From contig JAHECM010000112.1 of the NCBI GenBank assembly GCA_024641725.1, positions 1-11,041 of the forward strand: a stretch of DNA of 11,041 nt. The letters run 5' to 3'. A program made the position numbers and the translations under genes. The number at the start of each line of letters is the position of its first letter. The stretch's first letter is position 1. This document shows positions 1-5,618 of this stretch, one piece after another. Under the pieces are notes generated by a model. That model saw only the letters and a list, made by a program, of their open reading frames with translations, was not told where the DNA came from and made no database searches. This DNA comes from Limnohabitans sp. (GTDB lineage: Bacteria; Pseudomonadota; Gammaproteobacteria; Burkholderiales; Burkholderiaceae_C).

Positions 1-250
1 CGTAGAGCTGTTCTTTGTGCTCGCCCAGGTACTTGGCCAAGGCTTTCAGGCGCTGGGCACGCTCCTGAAAATCGAGCTTGAGCAAATTGGGCAGGCCCAC
101 CGTGCGGGCGTGGTGCACCGCATCGCCAAAGTCGATGGTCTCGGCATGCGTGTGCGCGATGGTCTGGCCGTTGATGGCGCTGCGCAAGTTTTGTGCGCCT
201 TGCTGGCCAATCCACTGGCCAGCGATGAAACTTTGAAGGACTTGGGACAT
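1..250 (-). CDS. paaZ: PaaZ, oxepin-CoA hydrolase / semialdehyde dehydrogenase, N-terminal part only
   Basis: The first 83 codons of a gene that continues past the left edge. In the phenylacetate pathway PaaZ opens the oxepin-CoA ring with a C-terminal MaoC-like hydratase domain and oxidises the resulting aldehyde with an N-terminal aldehyde dehydrogenase domain; it is cytosolic and about 680 residues long. Visible here is only the start of the dehydrogenase domain: SFIAGQW (residues 7-13), the NGQTIAHTHAETIDFGDAV stretch (28-45) and FQERAQRLKALAKYL (61-75). These align by eye with the E. coli PaaZ N-terminus (SFLSGTW..., FIERAAMLKAVAKHL). No catalytic residues fall inside the window. The ATG at 250 is the natural start, although its ribosome binding site is weak. 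The palindrome at 292-319 lies about 40 bp upstream and probably controls it. Another aldehyde dehydrogenase is possible, but the N-terminal pattern is specific to PaaZ. Confidence 0.8.
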   Translation of the reverse strand, partial: MSQVLQSFIAGQWIGQQGAQNLRSAINGQTIAHTHAETIDFGDAVHHARTVGLPNLLKLDFQERAQRLKALAKYLGEHKEQLY

Positions 251-291
251 GGGTGAGCGCTTTCTGTTAAGAACAAAGCTCGGTCCATCAG

Positions 292-319
292 AATTAACCA
301 ACCGAGCGGTCGGTTAATT
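292..319 (-). promoter_or_regulatory. TetR-type (PaaR-like) operator upstream of paaZ
   Basis: A 28-bp near-perfect palindrome. The left half AATTAACCAACCGA mirrors the right half GCGGTCGGTTAATT, with 12 of 14 positions paired. It lies 41 bp upstream of the paaZ start codon. Sites of the form AACCGACCG-n-CGGTT are known from TetR-family PaaR regulons in betaproteobacteria such as Burkholderia, where PaaR represses paa genes until phenylacetyl-CoA is made. The palindrome and its position are seen directly. Assignment to PaaR rests on motif resemblance from memory. No TetR gene lies in the window, so the regulator would be encoded elsewhere. Confidence 0.72.
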
Positions 320-352
320 TTAGTCGCTTTGTCTGGGTCCCACAGCCCAAGG

Positions 353-375
353 AGACAGGGGGTTTCCCCTTGTCT
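353..375 (-). terminator. Hairpin just after ligB, possible terminator or mRNA 3'-end stabiliser
   Basis: The arms AGACAGGGGG and CCCCTTGTCT can pair in ten positions with one mismatch around a loop of three bases. The hairpin begins 17 bases beyond the ligB stop codon on the minus strand. No T-run follows on the minus strand, so it is not a classical intrinsic terminator. It could end the message with Rho or protect the mRNA 3' end. The rest of the 251-392 gap holds the paaZ operator and nothing else I recognise. Confidence 0.4.
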
Positions 376-392
376 GTATTGAGTGCCCTCGA

Positions 393-1238
393 TCAAGTCA
401 CCTCGAACGCCATCAAGCCCGTGGCCGTGTTGGAGATCGGAATGTGGTAGTTGCGGTGCACCTCTTTGACCGTGGGGCCTGCACTGGTGAGCGCGGCGCG
501 CATGGCCAACCACATCAGCAATTCCACGCCCTGGGTGCCGGTTTTCTCGACCAGTTCCAGCGTGCTGAACTGCGTGGCCCATTCGGGGTTGCAGACCAAG
601 CTGTCCATGAACTGCAGGTCAAAGGCTTTGTTGATGAAGCCGGCGCGTTCGCCATCCAATTGATGGCTGAGTCCCCCCGAGGCGCAGACGACCACTTTTT
701 TGGGGCTGTCCCACGCGGCAATCGCCTCGCCCACAGCTCGGCCCAAGGCATACACACGCTTGGCGGAGGGCAACGGGAACTGCACGGTGTTGATGTTGAT
801 CGGCACCAGGGTCACCGGGGTCTCACCCTCGGGCCAAAACAGCTTGAGCGGCAAGGTGCAGGCGTGGTCCACCAGCATGTCCTGGCAAGTCACGATGTCA
901 AAGTCCTTGCCGATCAGCGTGTTGATGATTTGCCAGGACAGATCCACCTCGCCCTTGAACGGCGGCAACGTGGGGATGCCCCAGCCTTCGTCGGCATTAC
1001 TGTACTGCTGCGCAGCGCCCACGGCGAATGTGGGCATTTTGTCGAGAAAAAAGTTCAGCCCGTGGTCGTTGTAAAACATGACGACGACATCCGGTTTTTT
1101 CTCGCCCAGCCACTGCTGCACAGGCGGATAACCGGAAAAAAACGGGGCCCAGTACGGCTCGTCCTTTAGGCCTTTGTGAATGGCATTGCCGATGGCTGGG
1201 ATGTGGGAGGTGGCGAGACCGCCAATGAGTTGGGCCAT
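393..1238 (-). CDS. ligB: Class III extradiol dioxygenase beta (catalytic) subunit, LigB type (protocatechuate/gallate family)
   Basis: The catalytic subunit of a non-haem Fe(II) ring-cleaving dioxygenase that opens catecholic acids such as protocatechuate (4,5-cleavage) or gallate with O2. The 281-residue length is normal for LigB. Expected active-site residues are all present: His12 in SHIPAIG and His59 in YNDHG as iron-binding histidines, Glu239 in GVELLMW as the third ligand, and His192 in SGGLSHQ, matching the acid-base His195 of Sphingobium LigB. His125 in VDHACTLP matches another conserved histidine. The start at 1238 gives the usual N-terminus and has a purine-rich GAAAG upstream; ligA ends 26 bp before it, so the two form one unit. 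By eye it is clearly diverged from typical Comamonas PmdB, so the true substrate is uncertain. No genes for the later steps of the 4,5-cleavage pathway are nearby. Confidence 0.85.
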   Translation of the reverse strand: MAQLIGGLATSHIPAIGNAIHKGLKDEPYWAPFFSGYPPVQQWLGEKKPDVVVMFYNDHGLNFFLDKMPTFAVGAAQQYSNADEGWGIPTLPPFKGEVDLSWQIINTLIGKDFDIVTCQDMLVDHACTLPLKLFWPEGETPVTLVPININTVQFPLPSAKRVYALGRAVGEAIAAWDSPKKVVVCASGGLSHQLDGERAGFINKAFDLQFMDSLVCNPEWATQFSTLELVEKTGTQGVELLMWLAMRAALTSAGPTVKEVHRNYHIPISNTATGLMAFEVT

Positions 1239-1264
1239 GGGTTTCTTTCAAAAGTGGGGGCAGG

Positions 1265-1609
1265 TCAAGCCGCGTAAGCCTGCAGCTTGGCTTTGAAGGC
1301 GTCTTTGCTCATGCCGGTTTGCTGGGCACCGATGTCTTGCATGTCCAAGCCAAAAATGCCGGCAAACTTGGCCAGGTAGTAGGCGTTGCCTCCGGCATCG
1401 ATCAGTTCGAGCACCTGACGCGAGCGGATTGCAGCTTTTTGGGGTGCCGTCAAGCCGTACTGGCGCATGTATGCCTCTTCGTCGTTTTTGAAGCGGTCGC
1501 GGTTCTCGGCCGAATTGAACGAGAAGCACATTTTGTTGAGCGCATAGCCTTTGCGGGCCATCTCGCCGTCAAACGGTGTGGTGCCTTGGATTTTGAGCGT
1601 GGTGGACAT
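1265..1609 (-). CDS. ligA: Class III extradiol dioxygenase alpha (small) subunit, LigA type
   Basis: The small helical subunit of a LigAB-type dioxygenase. It packs over the LigB active site and helps form the substrate pocket. The 114-residue protein consists of little more than the LigA domain: the GYALNKMCFSFNSAENRDRF stretch (21-40), an acidic helix, the YGLTAPQKAAIRSR stretch (51-64), and LIDAGGNAYYLAKFAGIFGLDMQDIGA (69-95), characteristic of LigA proteins. It is shorter than the roughly 139-residue Sphingobium LigA. The ATG at 1609 was chosen over an in-frame upstream start at 1678 because AGGAG sits about six bases before it and homology begins there. It is the first gene of a ligA-ligB unit transcribed away from the LysR gene at 1693, whose product may control it. 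Confidence 0.85.
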   Translation of the reverse strand: MSTTLKIQGTTPFDGEMARKGYALNKMCFSFNSAENRDRFKNDEEAYMRQYGLTAPQKAAIRSRQVLELIDAGGNAYYLAKFAGIFGLDMQDIGAQQTGMSKDAFKAKLQAYAA

Positions 1610-1692
1610 GAACAGCTCCTGCGGGGTGGGTGATGAAAGGGAGTATCTGGCCGCCAACACATAAAATAAACAGATCAATTCTCATACAACCC
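1610..1692. promoter_or_regulatory. Divergent promoter region between ligA and the LysR gene, with an interrupted dyad
   Basis: This 83-bp gap must hold the start signals of both ligAB (leftward) and the LysR gene (rightward). It contains an AT-rich patch, ATAAAATAAA at 1661-1670, unusual in this GC-rich window, with a TAAAAT hexamer 25 bases before the LysR start. ATCTG at 1645-1649 and CAGAT at 1671-1675 form a five-base inverted repeat around 21 bases. LysR proteins typically bind such divergent regions, but I cannot place a convincing T-N11-A box, so the exact operator is unresolved. Confidence 0.4.
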
Positions 1693-2607
1693 ATGAAAAA
1701 TTTCGATTGGTCAGACCTGGACGCCAAACTGCTGAGGCTGCTGGTCACCGTGGTGGACACCGGCTCCATCACCGGGGCGGCGCAGCGCCTGGGCGTGACG
1801 CAGTCGGCTGTCAGCCACCTGCTGGACAAGCTGCGCACCATCACCGGGGACGTGTTGTTTGCCAAATCGGGGCGAGGCATCGTGGCCACGGCGCGGGCCG
1901 AGGCCTTGGCCGAGCGTGCGCGCGCCCTGCTGGGTGAACTGGAGCGGTTTGCCCATTGCGAAGCGTTTGACCCGGCGCAGTGGCGCAGCACCTTCACCAT
2001 CGCGGCGAATGACTTTCAGCGTGACGCCCTGCTGCCCGCTTTGATGCAGCGCCTGCGCGAGGCCGCGCCGGGCCTGCGTTTGCGGGTCATTCCGTCGGAC
2101 GTACCCACGCCCGAGATGTTGCGGCAGGAGCATTGCCAAATCGTCATCAGCCCACGCCCACCCGATGGCGCAGACCTGATGCAAAAGCGCCTTTTTGCCG
2201 ACCGCTACCGCGTGTTTTATGACCCAGCCATTCGCGCCGCGCCCAGTTCGCGCGAGGACTTTCTGGCCAGCGAGCACATCACCGTGGTGTATGCACCGAT
2301 GCGTCCGCTGGACTTGGACCAACACCTGCAAAAGCAAGGCATCGTGCGAGACTTCAGGGTCATGGTGCCGGGTTTTGCAGGCCTGCCCTCCTTCATCCGA
2401 GGCACCCCATTGCTTGCGACGGTGCCGGGCTTGCTGCAACAACACCTGATGCGCGACCTGGCCAACTGCGAGGTGCCCGTGCCCTGCCCCGAGATGCCGA
2501 TGTACATGGTCTGGCATGTGCGCCACCAGCAGGACCTGGCCCACCAATGGCTGCGCGCGCAGGTGCAAGTGGTGGCTCAGCCGCTGTCAAACCAGCACAG
2601 CCCCTAG
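1693..2607 (+). CDS. LysR-family transcriptional regulator, NahR/NagR/NodD-like
   Basis: A 304-residue DNA-binding regulator, normal for LysR proteins. The N-terminal winged helix-turn-helix spans about residues 9-68, with GSITGAAQRLGVTQSAVSHL (25-44) as the recognition region. The effector-binding domain follows from about residue 97 (RSTFTIAANDF). The C-terminal part, FAGLPSFIRGTPLLATVP (228-245) and MVWHVRHQQDLAHQWLR (272-288), resembles by eye the matching parts of NagR/NahR, which respond to salicylate. The ATG at 1693 gives the standard N-terminus; an in-frame ATG at 1630 would add 21 non-homologous residues. It is divergent from ligA and lies 47 bp before the gentisate dioxygenase gene on the same strand, so it likely activates the gentisate operon and perhaps ligAB. 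Its inducer is not shown; gentisate, salicylate or a 3-hydroxybenzoate relative are plausible. Confidence 0.85.
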   Translation: MKNFDWSDLDAKLLRLLVTVVDTGSITGAAQRLGVTQSAVSHLLDKLRTITGDVLFAKSGRGIVATARAEALAERARALLGELERFAHCEAFDPAQWRSTFTIAANDFQRDALLPALMQRLREAAPGLRLRVIPSDVPTPEMLRQEHCQIVISPRPPDGADLMQKRLFADRYRVFYDPAIRAAPSSREDFLASEHITVVYAPMRPLDLDQHLQKQGIVRDFRVMVPGFAGLPSFIRGTPLLATVPGLLQQHLMRDLANCEVPVPCPEMPMYMVWHVRHQQDLAHQWLRAQVQVVAQPLSNQHSP

Positions 2608-2654
2608 AATCAACTCGCCATTGACCCGTGCTTTGACGCACCCAGGACTGACAT

Positions 2655-3692
2655 ATGCAAGAACTCGGACGACTCGAAGACCTGCCCCCAGACTACGTGC
2701 AAGACCTGCGCAAGGTGAACCTGGTGCCCCTGTGGCCCAGCCTGCGCGGTGTGTTGCCGCCCAAGGTGCCCACGCGCCAAACCCAGCCCACCTGCTGGCC
2801 CTATCGTGACATCAAGCCGCTGCTGCTCAAAGCAGGCGAGCTCACCCCCATTGAAAAAGCCGAACGCCGTGTGCTGGTGCTGGCCAACCCCGGCCACGGC
2901 CTGGACAAAATGCAGGCCTCGGCGGCCATGTATTTGGGCATGCAGCTGCTGATGCCCGGCGAGTGGGCCCCCAGCCACCGCCACACGCCCAACGCGGTGC
3001 GCATGGTGGTCGAGGGCGAAGGCGCCTGGACCACGGTGGACGGCGAAAAATGCCCCATGAGCCGGGGCGACCTGATCTTGACCCCCACGGGCTTGTGGCA
3101 CGAACACGGCCACGACGGCACCGACCCCGTCATCTGGCTCGATGTGCTGGACCTGCCGCTGGTCTATTACATGGAGGCCAGCTACCACATCAACGGCGAG
3201 CGCCAAACCGTGGTACCCGGCCAAGGCGACCAGCAATACGCCCGGGGCGGCGTGGTGCCCTCGCATGTGTTCGAGCGCAGCAAGAAGGCCTACCCCATGC
3301 TGCGCTATGCCTGGAAAGACGCCAAAGCCGCGCTGCAAGCGCTGGCCGCAGACGACGCCGGGCACGAACAAGTGCAGGTGACCTACACCAACCCCGAGAC
3401 GGGTAGCGATGCGGAAAACATCTTGGGCTTTTACGCCCTGATGCTGCGCCCCGGCCAGACCCTGCGTTTGCCCGCCCGCTCGCCCGCGCAGGTCTTCCAC
3501 GTCATCGAAGGCGCGGTTGAGGCGCAGATCGTGGCCAGCACCTTCACCCTGCTTGAGGCCGACACCTGCTGCGCGCCCGGCTACGAAGCCGTGACGCTGA
3601 CCAACCTGAACGCCGACCAAGCCGCCTTCATCTTCATCGCCGACGAGTCGCCGCTGCACCGCAAGCTGGGTGTGTACGAAAACCGAGGCTGA
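2655..3692 (+). CDS. gtdA: Gentisate 1,2-dioxygenase
   Basis: A cytosolic Fe(II) bicupin enzyme that opens gentisate (2,5-dihydroxybenzoate) to maleylpyruvate. The 345 residues match the usual length. The N-terminal cupin carries the iron site: His108 and His110 in PSHRHTPNAVRMVVEGEG, with His149/His151/His153 in the LWHEHGHDG segment providing the third ligand. A second, degenerate cupin lies around residues 265-330 (LRPGQTLRLPARSPAQVFHV). The ATG at 2655 has AGGA seven bases upstream. Fumarylpyruvate hydrolase and maleylpyruvate isomerase follow on the same strand, fixing the pathway. The related salicylate 1,2-dioxygenases belong to the same family, but these two downstream genes favour gentisate. 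The 47-bp gap from the LysR gene allows read-through or a short separate promoter. The next gene is 96 bp away, and the gap is filled by a REPIN-like repeat. Confidence 0.92.
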   Translation: MQELGRLEDLPPDYVQDLRKVNLVPLWPSLRGVLPPKVPTRQTQPTCWPYRDIKPLLLKAGELTPIEKAERRVLVLANPGHGLDKMQASAAMYLGMQLLMPGEWAPSHRHTPNAVRMVVEGEGAWTTVDGEKCPMSRGDLILTPTGLWHEHGHDGTDPVIWLDVLDLPLVYYMEASYHINGERQTVVPGQGDQQYARGGVVPSHVFERSKKAYPMLRYAWKDAKAALQALAADDAGHEQVQVTYTNPETGSDAENILGFYALMLRPGQTLRLPARSPAQVFHVIEGAVEAQIVASTFTLLEADTCCAPGYEAVTLTNLNADQAAFIFIADESPLHRKLGVYENRG

Positions 3693-3698
3693 TTTTTT

Positions 3699-3768
3699 TG
3701 TGGGAGCGACGCCCTCGTCGCGATGAGCCTTTGCAAAAAACCATCGCGACGGGGGCGTGGCTCCCACA
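3699..3768. repeat. REPIN-like element: two inverted REP sequences inside the gentisate operon
   Basis: Two 27-base arms (3699-3725 and 3742-3768) are inverted copies matching at 25 of 27 positions, separated by a 16-base spacer containing AAAAAA. Each arm begins TGTGGGAGC and ends GTCGCGATG when read outward-in, and each can fold alone through GCGACG/CGTCGC or a close variant. GTGGGAGC-type palindromes paired this way are characteristic of REP/REPIN elements, which are spread by RAYT transposases acting in trans. No RAYT gene and no second copy lie in the window. A run of seven T's at 3693-3699 precedes the left arm, on the wrong side for plus-strand termination. It probably folds in the operon mRNA between gtdA and the hydrolase gene. 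Confidence 0.8.
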
Positions 3769-3788
3769 GCAACTCCACTGCAAACACC

Positions 3789-4490
3789 ATGACCACTTAC
3801 CTCTTCCCCCCTCCCGCCGTCCCCTCCCTGCCCATCCGTGGCCAGACCGAGCGCTTCCCGATCAACCGCATCTTTTGTGTGGGCCGCAACTACCACGCGC
3901 ATGCGGTTGAGATGGGCCGCCCCGTCGACAAGAGCGTGGAGCAAGCGTTCTACTTCACCAAATCGCCCCAGACCTTGGTTGAGAGCGGCGCAGCCGTAAA
4001 TTACCCACCCCGCACCAACAACTACCACTTTGAGATGGAACTGGTGCTGGCCATTGGCAAAGCGGGTTTTCGGGTGAGCGAAGCCAACGCGCACGAACTG
4101 GTCTATGGCTACGGCGCAGGCCTGGACATGACGCGCCGCGACCTGCAGCTGGTGGCACGCGACAAAGGCCGTCCGTGGGATACCGGCAAGGACATCGAGC
4201 AAGGCTCGGTTTGCACTGAGATCGTGCCCATGCCCGGCGTGGTGATCGAGCGCGGCACGATTGCCCTCGAAGTCAACGGCACCACCAAGCAATCGTCGGA
4301 TGTGGACAAGCTGATCTGGAACATCCGCGAAATCATCGCCGACCTGTCCACCTACTACCATCTGCAGCCCGGCGACCTAATCTACACCGGCACGCCCGAA
4401 GGTGTGGGGGCGGTGGTGACCGGTGACAAAATCACAGGCCGCGTTGAAGGCGTGGCCGAACTTTCATTGACCATCGGCGCTGCGGCGTAA
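3789..4490 (+). CDS. nagK: Fumarylpyruvate hydrolase (FAH family, NagK-like)
   Basis: Cleaves fumarylpyruvate to fumarate and pyruvate, the last step of the gentisate pathway, in the cytosol. The 233-residue protein has the fumarylacetoacetate hydrolase fold: CVGRNYHAHAVEMG (30-43), FTKSP (56-60), metal-binding Glu82 and Glu84 in HFEMELVLAIG, Asp113 in GLDMTRRDLQ, and GDLIYTGTPEGVGAV (195-209). The ATG at 3789 was chosen because the in-frame ATG at 3723 lies inside the REPIN repeat and would add 22 residues of repeat-derived sequence. Maleylpyruvate isomerase starts four bases after the stop, so the two are surely co-transcribed. FAH proteins act on several beta-diketo acids; the assignment to fumarylpyruvate comes mainly from the operon. 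Confidence 0.88.
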   Translation: MTTYLFPPPAVPSLPIRGQTERFPINRIFCVGRNYHAHAVEMGRPVDKSVEQAFYFTKSPQTLVESGAAVNYPPRTNNYHFEMELVLAIGKAGFRVSEANAHELVYGYGAGLDMTRRDLQLVARDKGRPWDTGKDIEQGSVCTEIVPMPGVVIERGTIALEVNGTTKQSSDVDKLIWNIREIIADLSTYYHLQPGDLIYTGTPEGVGAVVTGDKITGRVEGVAELSLTIGAAA

Positions 4491-4494
4491 ACCC

Positions 4495-5133
4495 ATGAAG
4501 CTCTACAGTTTTTTCAGAAGCGGCACCTCGCACCGCCTGCGCATCGCCCTGAACCTCAAAGGCATCGCCACCGACTACGTGGCGGTGGACCTGCGTGTCG
4601 ATGAACAGCAAGGCGAAGCCTTCAAATCGGTCAACCCCCAGCAAATGGTGCCCGCGCTGGACACCGGCAAGCAGGTGCTGATCCAGTCGCCCGCCATCAT
4701 CGAATGGCTGGAAGAAAAACACCCCACACCCGCCCTGCTGCCTGCAGGCGCGGACGACCGCGCCCATGTGCGTGCGCTGGCGGCCATGGTGGGTTGTGAC
4801 ATTCACCCCCTCAACAACCGCCGCGTGTTGCAAACGCTGCGCAAACAATTCGGTGCCAACGAAGACGCCATCAACGCGTGGTGTGCCACTTGGATCAGCG
4901 CGGGCTTTGACGCCTACGAAGCGCTGCTTGCAGCCGACACACGGCGTGGCCGCTTCAGCTTTGGCGACACGCCGACATTGGCCGATGTGTATTTGATTCC
5001 GCAGGTCGAGAGCGCCCTGCGCTTCAAAGTCGATATGAACCGCTGGCCCCTGATCAGCGGGGTGGACAAAGCCTGCGGCGAACTGGAGGCCTTCCAAAAA
5101 GCCGCACCCTTGGCGCAACCCGACGCGGGCTGA
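4495..5133 (+). CDS. nagL: Maleylpyruvate isomerase, glutathione-dependent (zeta-class GST, NagL-like)
   Basis: Isomerises maleylpyruvate to fumarylpyruvate using glutathione, linking gentisate dioxygenase and fumarylpyruvate hydrolase. The 212 residues have the glutathione S-transferase layout: a thioredoxin-like N-terminal domain with FFRSGTSHRLRIALNLKG (6-23) at the zeta-class active-site loop, NPQQMVPAL (47-55), the glutathione-binding QSPAIIEWLEE (64-74), then a helical domain with CDIHPLNNRRVL (101-112). Arg8 and Arg176 (in ALRFKVDMNRWP) match positions reported as substrate-binding in NagL. The start is four bases after the upstream stop, with no strong separate ribosome binding site, suggesting translational coupling. 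Maleylacetoacetate isomerase is the close alternative, but no tyrosine-pathway genes are present and gentisate dioxygenase is two genes upstream. Confidence 0.9.
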   Translation: MKLYSFFRSGTSHRLRIALNLKGIATDYVAVDLRVDEQQGEAFKSVNPQQMVPALDTGKQVLIQSPAIIEWLEEKHPTPALLPAGADDRAHVRALAAMVGCDIHPLNNRRVLQTLRKQFGANEDAINAWCATWISAGFDAYEALLAADTRRGRFSFGDTPTLADVYLIPQVESALRFKVDMNRWPLISGVDKACGELEAFQKAAPLAQPDAG

Positions 5134-5144
5134 GCGACTGTCGC

Positions 5145-5182
5145 GCCAAGCTGCCAGCACAACGTCAAGTTGTCAGCTTGGC
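5145..5182. repeat. Inverted repeat between maleylpyruvate isomerase and BLUF genes
   Basis: GCCAAGCTG at 5145-5153 and CAGCTTGGC at 5174-5182 are perfect nine-base inverted copies. A few more pairs extend inward after one mismatch (CAGC with GTTG), giving a stem of about 13 pairs around a ten-base loop. It begins 11 bases after the isomerase stop codon. Only AATTT follows, so a strong intrinsic terminator is not supported. It may mark the end of the gentisate operon, or act as an operator for the BLUF gene because its right arm lies just upstream of a possible -10 element. Confidence 0.5.
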
Positions 5183-5196
5183 ACAATTTGACTGCG

Positions 5197-5202
5197 GATA
5201 AT
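5197..5202 (+). promoter_or_regulatory. Possible -10 hexamer for the BLUF gene
   Basis: GATAAT lies 32 bases before the GTG start of the BLUF gene, a sensible distance for a sigma-70 promoter. No good -35 hexamer is found at 16-18 bp: TTGTCA at 5170 is 21 bp away and TTGGCA at 5178 only 13 bp away. If real, the promoter is weak or activator-dependent, and the inverted repeat at 5145-5182 covers its -35 zone. Confidence 0.3.
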
Positions 5203-5234
5203 GCCTAGGGTTTCAATTTGACCTGAGATCCAAA

Positions 5235-5615
5235 GTGTTAGAGCGCCTGGTTTACCGTTCCAAAGCCACCCACAAGCTGGGCAGCCTGCATTTATTCAAC
5301 CTGTTGAGCCTGTGCCGTGTCAAAAACAAGCGCATGGACATCACTGGCCACCTGCTCTACACAGAAGAAATCTTCGTGCAATGCATCGAAGGGCCGCCAG
5401 CCTCCATTGAGTCCTTGTGGCAAAGCCTCCTGCGTGATGAGCGGCATCACGACCTCGAATTGCTCTCGCGTGGCCCCGCATCACAGCGGCGCTTTAACGA
5501 CTGGAGCATGGCGTTCTCCAGCTACTCGTACTTCAACAAGTACAACATCTCCGGTTTTTTCCCCGTCGACCCAGACGGCATGAATGACGCCGCCAAGCGT
5601 TGCTCTGCCGCTTGA
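5235..5615 (+). CDS. Stand-alone short BLUF-domain blue-light photoreceptor
   Basis: A 126-residue cytosolic protein made of one BLUF domain (about 3-95) and a short C-terminal tail; such proteins bind FAD and sense blue light. Key residues are present: Tyr7 in LVYRS, Asn31 before MDITGHLLY (34-42), Gln49 in IFVQCIEG, and Trp90 and Met92 in RRFNDWSMAF. These are the tyrosine-glutamine switch and the tryptophan/methionine positions of the family. No output domain is fused, so it would act by protein-protein contact, as short BLUF proteins PixD and BlsA do. An in-frame stop at 5199-5201 limits the start, and GTG at 5235 is the only reasonable choice; its ribosome binding site is poor. It follows the gentisate operon by 101 bp on the same strand and its stop is three bases from the convergent reductase stop. 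Its partner is unknown; the nearby LysR and IclR proteins are candidates by location only. Confidence 0.9.
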   Translation: MLERLVYRSKATHKLGSLHLFNLLSLCRVKNKRMDITGHLLYTEEIFVQCIEGPPASIESLWQSLLRDERHHDLELLSRGPASQRRFNDWSMAFSSYSYFNKYNISGFFPVDPDGMNDAAKRCSAA

Positions 5616-5618
5616 GCT

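Noticed and set aside
1630..1692. Upstream in-frame start for the LysR gene (adds 21 residues)
   Set aside because: The extra residues are not LysR-like and would occupy the divergent control region; ATG at 1693 gives the standard N-terminus.
3693..3768. REPIN region as an intrinsic terminator for gtdA
   Set aside because: The T-run (3693-3699) precedes the hairpin on the plus strand and becomes an A-run on the minus strand, so neither direction has stem followed by U's.
3723..3788. Upstream in-frame start for fumarylpyruvate hydrolase (adds 22 residues)
   Set aside because: The ATG belongs to the REPIN arm and the added residues are read from the repeat.
2610..4361. A 583-codon open frame on the minus strand, antisense to gtdA and the fumarylpyruvate hydrolase gene
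   Set aside because: It lies opposite two well-recognised genes, runs through the REPIN repeat, and its translation is a His/Gly/Val/Gln-rich low-complexity product typical of the antisense frame of GC-rich coding DNA.
5178..5195. Possible sigma-54 promoter (TTGGCAC ... CTGC) upstream of the BLUF gene
   Set aside because: The GG and GC elements are two bases too far apart for a -24/-12 promoter, and the -12 part is CTGC rather than TTGC.
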